Part shown: in pieces, positions 35,130 to 56,948 of the stretch
How the letters are laid out: each line of letters begins with the position of its first letter
Numbering within the stretch: position 1 is the stretch's first letter
Assembly (NCBI RefSeq): GCF_037023745.1
Contig: NZ_CP146101.1
Location: forward strand, 3,278,001-3,342,000
Origin: Streptomyces sp. SCSIO 30461
GTDB taxonomy: Bacteria; Actinomycetota; Actinomycetes; Streptomycetales; Streptomycetaceae
Direction: 5' to 3'
Length of the DNA stretch: 64,000 nt
Position numbers and translations under genes: made by a program
Notes under the pieces: generated by a model
The model's database searches: none
Seen by the model: the letters and a program-made list of their open reading frames with translations, nothing else
Told to the model about the DNA's origin: nothing

Positions 35130-36995
35130 ATGACCACCTTCGCCGAACCGTACGCCACCATCTCCACCCCCGCACCCGCCCCGGCCCCCGCCGCCGACCT
35201 GCTGACCCGCCTCCGCGCCGTCTGCGCCGCCCACCCCGGGCGGGCCGCCGTGCACGCCGTCGACGGCAGCCTCGACTTCGCGGCCCTGGACCGCCGCACC
35301 GCCACCCTGGCCGCCGCCTTGCGGGCGTCCGGCGTCCGGCGCGGCGACCGGGTCGGCATCCACCTGGCACGAACCGCCGACCTGCCGGTCGCGCTGCTCG
35401 CCACCTGGCGTGCCGGAGCCGCGTACGTCCCGCTCGACCCGGCGTACCCGGCCGAGCGGATCGCCTTCATGGCAGCCGACGCCCGCCTCACCGCCGTGGT
35501 CAGCGCCGAAACCGCACCGCCCGTCCCGGACGGCGTCGCGGTGCTGCGCCCGGACGCCGACGACCCGGCAGGTCCCGGCACCGACGTTCACGCGGCCGAG
35601 TCCACCCCGCACCCGCTCGACTCCGCCTATGTCATCTACACCTCCGGTTCGACCGGCCGCCCCAAAGGCGTGGAAGTCCCGCACGGAGCCGTCGCCGACC
35701 TCGCCGCAGCCCTGGAACTCAGCGGCGCCTACCGGCCGGAGCCGGGCGTCGTCGCCTGGAACGCCAGTGTCTCCTTCGACGCCTCCGTGCAGCAGTGGAT
35801 CCGGATCTGCCGGGGCGACACGCTGGTGGTGATCGATGACGCCCGGAGAGCCGAACCGGTGGGCCTCGCGCGGTTGCTCGCCGAACACGGCGTCACCGAC
35901 CTGGACCTGACACCCTCGCACTGGCAGTTGCTCCGCGAGCCGCTGACCGGTACCCGAGTCCCGCGGCTGTTCATGGGCGGCGAGCCGGTACCCGAGCGGA
36001 CCTGGCGCGAACTGGCCGACGGCGGCTTCGACGCGCTCAACCTGTACGGGCCCACCGAATGCACCGTCGACGCGATCACCACCCCGATCGCCGGTTCCGG
36101 CCCGCACCTCGGCGAGCCGCTGCCCGGCGTCCGCGCCCACCTGCTGGACGACCGGCTCGCTCCCGTGACAGCCACCGGGGCGGTCGGCGAGCTGTATCTG
36201 GCCGGGCCCGGCCTGGCACACGGCTACCAGGGCCGCCCGGAGCTGACCGCGGGCCGTTTCGTGGCGGACCCGTTCGCGTCGGAGCCCGGCGCCCGCATGT
36301 ACCGCACAGGTGACCAGGCCCGCCGCTCCGCCGACGGCCTCCTGGAGTACGTCGGCAGGGTGGACCGCCAGATCAAGCTGCGCGGCTTCCGTATCGAACT
36401 GGGCGAGGTCGAGCACGCGCTGAGCGCCGCGGCCGGGGTGACCGCCGCCGCGGTCACCGTGCACGAGGCCGCGCCGGGGGATCAGCGACTGGCCGGCTAT
36501 GTGACGGGTGCGGCGGTCCGTCCCGCCGAACTGCTCGCCGAGCTGCGCCGCACGCTGCCCGGGCACCTTGTGCCGTCCACCGTGACCGTGCTGGACGCCC
36601 TTCCGCTCACCCCGAACGGCAAGGTCGACCACCGCGCACTGCCCGCCATGGTGACGGGCGTCGCCGCCGACGTCGAGTCGCCCGGCGCTTCGCAAGCGGC
36701 AGCGGAAGCGACGGAACCGGGCCTGGACGAGCAGATCACCGAGGTCTGGCGCACCGTACTCGGCGTCTCCCGCGTCGAGCCGACCGACGACTTCTTCTCC
36801 CTCGGGGGTCACTCGCTCGCCGCCCTGCGCATCGTCCACCTGCTGCGCCGCAAGCTCGACGTCGAACTCCAGCTCCGCCACCTGCTGGATGCCGCCGACC
36901 TGGCCGAGTTCACCGCCGCCGTCCGCCGGGCCGCCGCGGCTGGTCCAGCGGCCGCCCGCCCGAGCCTCACCGCCCGCCGTGAGGCCGTCCGATGA
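35130..36995 (+). CDS. NRPS protein 3: stand-alone A-T didomain, predicted glutamine-activating
   Basis: 621 residues from ATG 35130 with a GAGGAG ribosome site. A domain (30-530): [33 protein letters not shown] and a late NGKVDH. T domain: Ser 562 in LGGHSL. The specificity residues read DAQDFGLVDK, differing in two places from the well known glutamine code DAQDLGVVDK, so Gln is the best prediction of all A domains here. It lacks a C domain and should complete the module whose C domain ends NRPS protein 2. Its stop overlaps the thioesterase start (ATGA). Confidence 0.92.
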   Translation: MTTFAEPYATISTPAPAPAPAADLLTRLRAVCAAHPGRAAVHAVDGSLDFAALDRRTATLAAALRASGVRRGDRVGIHLARTADLPVALLATWRAGAAYVPLDPAYPAERIAFMAADARLTAVVSAETAPPVPDGVAVLRPDADDPAGPGTDVHAAESTPHPLDSAYVIYTSGSTGRPKGVEVPHGAVADLAAALELSGAYRPEPGVVAWNASVSFDASVQQWIRICRGDTLVVIDDARRAEPVGLARLLAEHGVTDLDLTPSHWQLLREPLTGTRVPRLFMGGEPVPERTWRELADGGFDALNLYGPTECTVDAITTPIAGSGPHLGEPLPGVRAHLLDDRLAPVTATGAVGELYLAGPGLAHGYQGRPELTAGRFVADPFASEPGARMYRTGDQARRSADGLLEYVGRVDRQIKLRGFRIELGEVEHALSAAAGVTAAAVTVHEAAPGDQRLAGYVTGAAVRPAELLAELRRTLPGHLVPSTVTVLDALPLTPNGKVDHRALPAMVTGVAADVESPGASQAAAEATEPGLDEQITEVWRTVLGVSRVEPTDDFFSLGGHSLAALRIVHLLRRKLDVELQLRHLLDAADLAEFTAAVRRAAAAGPAAARPSLTARREAVR

Positions 36996-37825
36996 CCGGA
37001 TCGACCGCCCCCCTCAACAGCCCCGCCGCACGCAGTGTCCGCCCCCGGGCCGAAGGCGACTGGCTCCTCGTCCCGGCTCCCCAACCCCACCGCCCCTTCC
37101 GGCTGTTCTGCTTCCCGCACGCCGGCGGGGATGCCACTGCCTACACCCCGCTCGCCCGGGCCATCGCCCCCGTCGCCGAGGTCTGGGCGCTGCGCCCGCC
37201 GGCCCGGGGCGGTCGCAGCCGGCACCCGATGCCGCCGGACTTCGACGCTCTGGTGGCCGCCGTCGCTGAGGCTCTGTCCCCGCACCTGACCGGCGGCGAC
37301 GGCGGCAGGTTCGGGTTCTACGGACAGAGTCTGGGCGCCCTGCTCGCCTATGAGGTCGCCCGCGCACTGCCCGCCGACCGCCGACCCGAACTGGTGGTCG
37401 CGGTCGGCGCGCCATCCCCAGCCGAGTGGACCCAGCGCGAGTCCAGGGATTTGGACGCGGCCGAACTCCTCAGACTCACCGGCTTGGAGGAGCTGGTGCG
37501 AGCCGATCCCCACCTGGTCGAACTCGCGCTCGGCACCATCCGAGCCGACCTCGCCGTCTGTGCCACCTACCGCCATCGGCCGCACGCGCCGATCGGCTCC
37601 GCCCTCCATGCGCTCGCCGGAGCCGACGACCCGATGCTTGCCACCACCGGCCTCACCGGATGGGCCGCTCACACCCGCGGTGCCTTCACCCACCGCGTCG
37701 TCCCCGGTGGGCACCTGCTCGCCACCGTCGGCCAGGCCGGGCCGGTCGACCTCCTGACCAATCTTCTGGCGGGCCGTCAGGCATCCGCCTCCTCCGCCAC
37801 CGCCCGCAGGGAGCCGTCATGCTGA
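36992..37825 (+). CDS. Type II thioesterase
   Basis: 277 residues from ATG 36992, coupled to NRPS protein 3. An alpha/beta-hydrolase of the NRPS-editing type: FCFPHAGGDATAY near the N-terminus, nucleophile elbow FYGQSLGALLAYE (GxSxG), acid HALAGADDPM and catalytic His in VVPGGHLLA. Such enzymes clear misprimed carrier domains. It overlaps the P450 start by 7 bp, so the three genes A-T, thioesterase and P450 form one translational unit. Confidence 0.93.
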   Translation: MTGSTAPLNSPAARSVRPRAEGDWLLVPAPQPHRPFRLFCFPHAGGDATAYTPLARAIAPVAEVWALRPPARGGRSRHPMPPDFDALVAAVAEALSPHLTGGDGGRFGFYGQSLGALLAYEVARALPADRRPELVVAVGAPSPAEWTQRESRDLDAAELLRLTGLEELVRADPHLVELALGTIRADLAVCATYRHRPHAPIGSALHALAGADDPMLATTGLTGWAAHTRGAFTHRVVPGGHLLATVGQAGPVDLLTNLLAGRQASASSATARREPSC

Positions 37826-39000
37826 CCACCACCATCGACCTCACCGACCCGGACCTGTGGGCCAGGCCCGACACCCCGGAGCTGGTCGCCGAGCTGCGCC
37901 GCGAGGCCTCCGTCCATCTCACCGACACCGTTGACGACGGCCCTGTCTGGTCCGTACTCACCTACCGGGAGTCGGCGGACGTCCTGCGTAACGCGGCCGT
38001 GTTCAGCTCGGAGTCCGGCTCGCTGCTCGGCGCGGGGGAGGGCAAGGTGCCGGTCGGATCGGGCCGGATGATGGCCCTCACCGATCCGCCCCGCCACCGC
38101 GAACTGCGCGCCCCCGCCAACCCGTTCTTCTCCAAAAGCGGTGTGTGCGGCGCCGCGCGCTCGATCACGGAACGGGCCGGTGAGCTCTTCGACCGGGCCG
38201 TCGAGCAGGGCGAGGTGGACCTGGTCGACGTGGTCTCCGCGCTTCCGCTCGCTGTCATGTGCGATCTGCTGGACGTCCCCGAGAAGGACCGCGACATGGT
38301 GGTCAGGGTCTGCGATGTGGCCTTCCTCGGCCGCACCCCGGAGGAGCGCCGCGCCGGGCACCAGCAATTGATTCCCTACCTGCTGCACCAGGTGATGCTG
38401 CGCCGCTCGGACCCGCGCGACGACCTGATCTCCATGATGGCCACGTACAAGGTCGGCGGGCGGCTGCTGCCGGTCGAGGACGTGGTGCTCAACCTGGACA
38501 ACATCGTGGTGGGCGGGGTCCAGACGGTGCGGCACACGGCCGCGATGGGACTGCAGACGCTGATCCAGCGCCCCGACCTCTGGCAGAGGTTGCAGCGGGG
38601 AGAGGTGTCCATGGACTCGGCCGTCGACGAACTTCTGCGCTGGACCTCGGTGGGTCTGCACACGCTGCGCACCGCCACCCGGGACATCGAACTGGGCGGA
38701 CGGCAGATCCGCCGCGGCGACCGGGTCGCGGTGTGGGTGTGGTCCGCCAACCGCGACCCGGAAGCCTTCGAGCAACCCGAGGAGATCCGGCTGGACCGCT
38801 CGCCCAACAAGCACCTCGCACTGGGCCTGGGCGCGCACTACTGCATCGGTGCGCCACTCGCCAAGGCGGAGTTGAGCGCGCTGTACTCGGCCGCACTGGC
38901 GAGGGCGGCCCGAATCGAGCCGACCGGGTCGGTCCAGTACAACCGTTCCATCATCAACTTCGGCCTCGACCACTTCCCGGTCCGCCTCACCCCTCGTTGA
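37819..39000 (+). CDS. Cytochrome P450 of the NRPS-associated type
   Basis: 393 residues from ATG 37819, overlapping the thioesterase gene. It resembles P450s that hydroxylate carrier-bound amino acids: ALTDPPRHRELR (C-helix), DELLRW (ExxR) and heme loop LGLGAHYCIGAPLAKAEL. Two departures are visible. The I-helix reads VGGVQTVRH instead of (A/G)GxxTTxH, so the second Thr of the proton relay is Val. The Phe before the heme-loop Gly is Leu. The I-helix is close to the GGNETTRH of amino-acid beta-hydroxylases. A carrier-bound beta-hydroxylase is the best guess; an oxidation with unusual oxygen activation is possible. Confidence 0.9.
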   Translation: MLTTTIDLTDPDLWARPDTPELVAELRREASVHLTDTVDDGPVWSVLTYRESADVLRNAAVFSSESGSLLGAGEGKVPVGSGRMMALTDPPRHRELRAPANPFFSKSGVCGAARSITERAGELFDRAVEQGEVDLVDVVSALPLAVMCDLLDVPEKDRDMVVRVCDVAFLGRTPEERRAGHQQLIPYLLHQVMLRRSDPRDDLISMMATYKVGGRLLPVEDVVLNLDNIVVGGVQTVRHTAAMGLQTLIQRPDLWQRLQRGEVSMDSAVDELLRWTSVGLHTLRTATRDIELGGRQIRRGDRVAVWVWSANRDPEAFEQPEEIRLDRSPNKHLALGLGAHYCIGAPLAKAELSALYSAALARAARIEPTGSVQYNRSIINFGLDHFPVRLTPR

Positions 39001-39129
39001 TCGTCCGCCCGGTCCGTCTGATCCTCCCGGTGCGGGCCGACGGACCGTCACGCGAAGGCACCACGACGCGGACCGGTGCTGCCGAGGCTCTCGGCGCGGG
39101 GCCGTGGGGTAGTGCGGCACCACGGTAAC

Positions 39130-39184
39130 TGCCGCTCTCCTGCCGGAGCTTGTGCCGCTCACAGCCGTACGGCGCCCCTACCTT
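39130..39184 (+). promoter_or_regulatory. Cluster promoter P3 (TGCCG array) before mbtH
   Basis: TGCCG at 39130, 39141 and 39153 (pitch 11 then 12), 21 bp, then -10 box TACCTT at 39179-39184, 42 bp before the mbtH start. Same geometry as P1 and P2; splits the biosynthetic genes into at least three transcripts. Confidence 0.7.
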
Positions 39185-39225
39185 CGAATCGCACCCCGGA
39201 GCACCACCCACCTACGGAGGCCATC

Positions 39226-39438
39226 ATGAGCAACCCGTTCGAGGACGACAACGCCACCTACCTGGTCCTGGCCAACGACGAGAACCAGCACTCGCTCTGG
39301 CCGGTCTGGATCGACGTGCCGGCCGGTTGGACCACCGTCCACGGCGAGGCCACCCGCCAGGAGTGCCTCGACTGGATCGAGGCCAACTGGACCGACATCC
39401 GCCCCGCGAGCCTGCTCGCCGCCCTCGACCAGCGGTGA
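39226..39438 (+). CDS. MbtH-like protein
   Basis: 70 residues from ATG 39226 (GGAGG ribosome site). The family signature is complete: NPFEDDNATYLVLANDENQ, then HSLWPVWIDVPAGW, then CLDWIEANWTDIRPASL. MbtH proteins bind A domains and are needed for folding or activity of many of them. As the only copy in the window it presumably serves all four NRPS proteins. Its stop overlaps the GTG of the next gene. Confidence 0.97.
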   Translation: MSNPFEDDNATYLVLANDENQHSLWPVWIDVPAGWTTVHGEATRQECLDWIEANWTDIRPASLLAALDQR

Positions 39439-40445
39439 GCGTCGACATGCCGACCTGGGAGCTGAACCCCGGCCGTCCCGCCCTCACCCATGTCCCGGCT
39501 GCCGCCGGCATCGCCGAGGCCTGCGAGTGGCTGCGTGAGAACGAGACGGCACTGACCGCCGCCCTGCACGAGCACGGCACGATCTTCCTGCGCGGGCTGC
39601 CGGTGGCGCAGGCCGCGGATGTCGCCGCTGTCCGCGATGTGCTGATCCCCGAGCCCACCCCGTACCGGGAGAAGGCCACCCCGCGCAGCGACTTCGGCGA
39701 CGGCGTCTTCTCGTCCACCGACCTGCCGCCGGCTCAGTCGATCCGGATGCACAACGAGAACAGCTACACCCTGACCTTCCCCGGGCGGCTGCTCTTCGCC
39801 TGCCTGACCGCCCCCGAAACGGGCGGCGCCACCCCGACCGCCGACGTCCGCAAGGTCCTCGCCGGGCTTCCCGAGCACCTCGCCGAGCGGGGCCGGGCCT
39901 CCGGCTGGACCCTCACCCGCAACTACTCGGACTATGTCTCGCTCGGCTGGCGTACCACCTTCGGCACCGAGGAGCGGGCAGACGTCGAGGGGTACTGCAG
40001 GGAGAACGGAATCACCTGGGAGTGGCAGCCGGACGGAAACCTGCGCACCGGCCAGCTGCGTTCGGCCACCATCCACCACCCGCAGACGGGCGAGGAGGTC
40101 TGGTTCAACCATCTGGCCTTCTGGAACGAATGGTCGCTCCACCCGGACATCCGGGAGGCCATGGTCGACGAGTTCGGCCCGGACGGCCTGCCGTTCAACA
40201 CCGGTTTCGGCGACGGTGAGCCGCTCTCCCGGGAGGAAGTGGACGCCCTCAACGCGGCCTACGAAGCCGCCACCGTTCGCGAGACCTGGCAGGTCGGCGA
40301 CGTGATGCTGGTCGACAACGTGCTCTGCGCGCACGGCCGTGACCCGTTCCGAGGCGACCGGAAGATCGCCGTCGCGATGGGCCACCCCGTGGAACTCCTG
40401 GACTGTCGGCCCACGGTGCGCCCCACCACCGCGGTCCTCGCCTGA
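39435..40445 (+). CDS. Fe(II)/2-oxoglutarate oxygenase, AsnO/SyrP-type beta-hydroxylase
   Basis: 336 residues from GTG 39435 (GTGA overlap with mbtH; ATG 39447 is the alternative start). TauD/clavaminate-synthase-like fold. The metal triad is visible: RMHNENSY gives HxE, and [14 protein letters not shown] gives the distal His with the 2-oxoglutarate-binding Arg in [11 protein letters not shown]. HxE instead of HxD is the mark of AsnO (asparagine 3-hydroxylase of CDA) and of the SyrP group. A beta-hydroxylated Asp, Asn or related residue in the peptide is therefore likely, made either before or after loading. It is directly upstream of the large NRPS gene (55-bp gap). Confidence 0.9.
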   Translation: MSVDMPTWELNPGRPALTHVPAAAGIAEACEWLRENETALTAALHEHGTIFLRGLPVAQAADVAAVRDVLIPEPTPYREKATPRSDFGDGVFSSTDLPPAQSIRMHNENSYTLTFPGRLLFACLTAPETGGATPTADVRKVLAGLPEHLAERGRASGWTLTRNYSDYVSLGWRTTFGTEERADVEGYCRENGITWEWQPDGNLRTGQLRSATIHHPQTGEEVWFNHLAFWNEWSLHPDIREAMVDEFGPDGLPFNTGFGDGEPLSREEVDALNAAYEAATVRETWQVGDVMLVDNVLCAHGRDPFRGDRKIAVAMGHPVELLDCRPTVRPTTAVLA

Positions 40446-40500
40446 GGCAACCAGGCAACCCGAACACCAACCATGCCGTGACGTGAGCAGAGGAAGCACC

Positions 40501-54225
<13,725 letters not shown>

Positions 54226-54231
54226 ACCGCC

Positions 54232-55536
54232 ATGACCACAGCCTCTGTCAGACCGCCGTCCCCGCCCTCGCCCCCCGAGGCCGAAGCACCGCGGGCGAGC
54301 CGCTGGGGCCTCTGGGCACAGGACAACTTCCGCAAGCTCTGGATCGGTGAGACGACCAGCGGCCTCGGCACTGCCGTCGGCAGTGTCGCGCTCGCCCTGG
54401 TGGCCGTCGTCACCCTGGAGGCATCGCCGTTCATGGTCGGCGTGCTGACCGCGTCCGCCTGGGTGCCCTGGCTCTTCCTCGGCCTGGTGGCCGGAGCCTG
54501 GGTGGACCGCTGGCCCCGGCTGAAGGTGATGCTGGTCTGCGACCTCCTTCTGCTGGTGCTGTTCGGCAGTGTGCCGGTGGCCGGCTGGCTGGGCGTGTTG
54601 ACCATGGCCCAGTTGGTGGTGGTCGCGCTGCTGGCCGGTGCCGTCAAGGTGTTCCTGTCCACCGCGAACAGCGCCGTACTGCCCGCGCTGGTCGCCAAGC
54701 GAGATCTGCTGGAGGCCAACGTCAAGTTGCGCTCCGGGGACGCGGCGGCGGAGATCGCGGGGCCCGGCCTGGCCGGGCTGCTCGCCCAGGCGTTCGGCGC
54801 GGTCAGCGGACTTCTCGCCGACGCGGTCACCTACCTTGTGGCGGCGATCTGCGTGGGCACGATCAAGGTGGAGGAGAAGCCGCCCGCGGTCTCGGAACGG
54901 CGGGGGATCCTGCGCGAGATCGGCGAGGGGGTCCGGTTCCTGGTGCACGACCCGTACCTGCGCTCCCTGGCGGGCTTCGCGGCAGTCGGCAATCTCGGCC
55001 TCAATGGCATCCAGGCGGTGCAGACCATCTTCCTGGTACGCAGCGTGGGTGTGACACCTGCCGGCATCGGGGCGGTGTTCGCGGTGGTATCGGTCGGCGG
55101 GCTCGCCGGGGCGGCGCTCGCCGGGCGGATCGCCCGCCGGTTCGGTACGGCGCGCGGGCTGCTCCTCTGCCAGTTGGTGGGGGCACCGTTCATCCTCCTG
55201 CTCCCGATGACGGGGGAGCGGGTGCCGCTGGCGGTGAGCGCGGTGGCCTGGTCGGTCTCGGTCTGCGGTGTGATCGCGGGAAACGTCATCGCCGCCAGCT
55301 TCTACCAGGCGTACTGCCCGCCCGCCATGATCGGCCGGATCCGCGCCAGCGCCTCGACGGTCAACTTCAGCGCGATCCCGGTCGGTGCCCTGCTCGGTGG
55401 CTGGCTCGGCGAGATCCTCGGCGCCCGCACCACTCTCTGGATCATGGCGAGCGTGCTGCTGTCGGCCGGTGCGGTCCTGGTGGCAGGCCCGCTCCGCGGC
55501 CTGCGCAGTTTCCCGGAGCGCCCCGCGGACTCCTGA
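54232..55536 (+). CDS. MFS transporter, probable peptide exporter
   Basis: 434 residues from ATG 54232, 7 bp after the NRPS stop, so coupled to it. About ten to twelve hydrophobic helices. NFRKLWIGETTSGLGTAVGS is the typical first helix of the enterobactin-exporter-like MFS group, and ARRFGTARGLLLCQL corresponds to the central loop. An N-terminal ~25-residue Pro-rich tail precedes helix 1. MFS proteins at the end of NRPS operons usually export the product and give self-resistance. Confidence 0.9.
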   Translation: MTTASVRPPSPPSPPEAEAPRASRWGLWAQDNFRKLWIGETTSGLGTAVGSVALALVAVVTLEASPFMVGVLTASAWVPWLFLGLVAGAWVDRWPRLKVMLVCDLLLLVLFGSVPVAGWLGVLTMAQLVVVALLAGAVKVFLSTANSAVLPALVAKRDLLEANVKLRSGDAAAEIAGPGLAGLLAQAFGAVSGLLADAVTYLVAAICVGTIKVEEKPPAVSERRGILREIGEGVRFLVHDPYLRSLAGFAAVGNLGLNGIQAVQTIFLVRSVGVTPAGIGAVFAVVSVGGLAGAALAGRIARRFGTARGLLLCQLVGAPFILLLPMTGERVPLAVSAVAWSVSVCGVIAGNVIAASFYQAYCPPAMIGRIRASASTVNFSAIPVGALLGGWLGEILGARTTLWIMASVLLSAGAVLVAGPLRGLRSFPERPADS

Positions 55537-55630
55537 GCGCCGCTCCTCGCTCTCCCGCTACCCGTTCCGCACTGCGCTTCGTCTCACCTCACCCCTCACC
55601 CCCTCACCCCCTCATGCCTCGGAGCCTCCT

Positions 55631-56446
55631 GTGACCCGTCTCGCCCGCCCGCGCCGCTTCCTGATGTGCCGTCCGACCCACTTCGAGGTCAGTTACGCGA
55701 TCAACCCCTGGATGGACCCGGCCAAGCCGGTCGATACGGACCTCGCGGTGGCCCAGTGGGAGCGGCTCCACGACCGGTACGTCGCGCTCGGCCACCGCGT
55801 CGACCTGATCGATCCGCTGCCCGGACTGCCCGACATGGTCTATGCGGCGAATGGCGCCACCGTCATCGACGGCAAGGTGCTCGGCGCCCGGTTCCGCAAC
55901 GCCGAGCGCGCTGCCGAGGGCCCGGCCTACCTGGAGTGGTTCCGTGCCAACGGCTTCACCACCCACGATCCGGTCCACCTCAACGAGGGAGAGGGCGACC
56001 TGCTGCTGACGGGCAGCCACCTGCTGGCCGGGCGCGGTTTCCGCAGTGTGTCAGCCGGACACGCGGAGGCACAGGAGTTCCTCGGCCGCCCGGTGATCGG
56101 CCTGGACCTCGTGGACCCGCGCTTCTACCACCTCGACACCGCGCTCAGCGTTCTCGACACCGACGAGGTCATGTACTACCCCGGAGCGTTCTCGGCGGGC
56201 AGCAGGGCGGTGCTGCGGAGGCTCTTCCCGGACGCGGTGCTGGTGCAGGAGGCGGACGCCGAGGTGTTCGGGCTCAATCTGATGAGCGACGGTCTGAACG
56301 TGGTGCTGCCGGAAGCGGCGACAGGAGTGGCGGCGAGGTTGCGCGAGCGCGGCTTCCGGCCGATCGGCATGGACCTCTCCGAGCTGTTCAAGGGAGGCGG
56401 CAGTGTGAAGTGCTGCACCCTGGAGATCCGCGAGGCCGTCGCCTGA
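55631..56446 (+). CDS. Dimethylargininase/amidinotransferase-family enzyme (DDAH-like)
   Basis: 271 residues from GTG 55631 (GGAG ribosome site). A guanidino-group-modifying fold: FLMCRPTHFEVSYAINPW at the N-terminus, GLPDMVYAANGA (Asp), LNEGEGDLL, RFYHLDTALSVLD with the catalytic His, and the C-terminal nucleophile Cys in GGGSVKCCTLEI. DDAH hydrolyses methylarginines to citrulline; relatives act on arginine or transfer amidino groups. It is a common Streptomyces housekeeping gene next to rocD, but here it sits 94 bp behind the exporter gene. It may supply citrulline or ornithine for the A domains with acidic codes. A housekeeping role remains possible. Confidence 0.85.
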   Translation: MTRLARPRRFLMCRPTHFEVSYAINPWMDPAKPVDTDLAVAQWERLHDRYVALGHRVDLIDPLPGLPDMVYAANGATVIDGKVLGARFRNAERAAEGPAYLEWFRANGFTTHDPVHLNEGEGDLLLTGSHLLAGRGFRSVSAGHAEAQEFLGRPVIGLDLVDPRFYHLDTALSVLDTDEVMYYPGAFSAGSRAVLRRLFPDAVLVQEADAEVFGLNLMSDGLNVVLPEAATGVAARLRERGFRPIGMDLSELFKGGGSVKCCTLEIREAVA

Positions 56447-56516
56447 GCCGTACCGGATGACTGGTTCCAGGGCCTTCTCCACACACCGGATGCCCCGCTC
56501 AACGCCGATCAATGAA

Positions 56517-56551
56517 GCCGATCGACGCACGGTGCTCGTGCGTCGATCGGC
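56517..56551. terminator. Perfect 15-bp stem hairpin
   Basis: Arms 56517-56531 and 56537-56551 pair perfectly with a 5-nt GTGCT loop, 70 bp after the DDAH-like gene. Likely end of the transcript that starts at P3. Confidence 0.75.
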
Positions 56552-56651
56552 TGTTGAACGTGCCCTGCCAAGCTGATCCCATCAGCCCGGAGCAGTCCGG
56601 GAAGCCCGGCAAAACCCCTTCCCACCAGGGAAGGAGACCAAGGGAGCAGTC

Positions 56652-56873
56652 ATGGCGAAGCGCGCGAACACTCTCGATGCCACCCGGTTCCGGCTGGTCG
56701 TCGCGGGCCTCGGTCTCAGCGCGGTGATCGCGGTCGGCGCCGCCGGCACGGCGATGGCCGACGGTACCAGCGGCACCGGGCAGGGCGGGGACGTCAGCAC
56801 CAGCCAGAACGCCGTGCCGGTACCGTCCCCCACCTCGACCGACGACAAGGACTGGAACAGCAGCGGTTCCTGA
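56652..56873 (+). CDS. Small secreted protein of unknown function
   Basis: 73 residues from ATG 56652 with an excellent AAGGGAG ribosome site. A signal peptide is clear (KRAN...RFRLVVAGLGLSAVIAVG, cleavage after TAMA, about residue 36). The mature ~37 residues are Gly/Ser/Thr/Asp-rich without Cys: DGTSGTGQGG, then VPSPTSTDDKDWNSSGS. I do not recognise a family. It has its own transcription unit between two hairpins, inside the cluster borders. It could be a signalling or surface peptide. Confidence 0.6.
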   Translation: MAKRANTLDATRFRLVVAGLGLSAVIAVGAAGTAMADGTSGTGQGGDVSTSQNAVPVPSPTSTDDKDWNSSGS

Positions 56874-56901
56874 ACCGCACCGGTGCGCGGCGCGGTTCAG
56901 G
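56869..56901. terminator. Bidirectional terminator
   Basis: CCTGAACCGC (56869-56878) and its exact complement (56892-56901) form a 10-bp stem with a 13-nt loop between the converging small secreted gene and the SARP gene. Confidence 0.65.
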
Positions 56902-56948
56902 AGAACCGTTTCCCTGTCGGATGCTGCTTCAAGGCTCCGGCACCCGGG

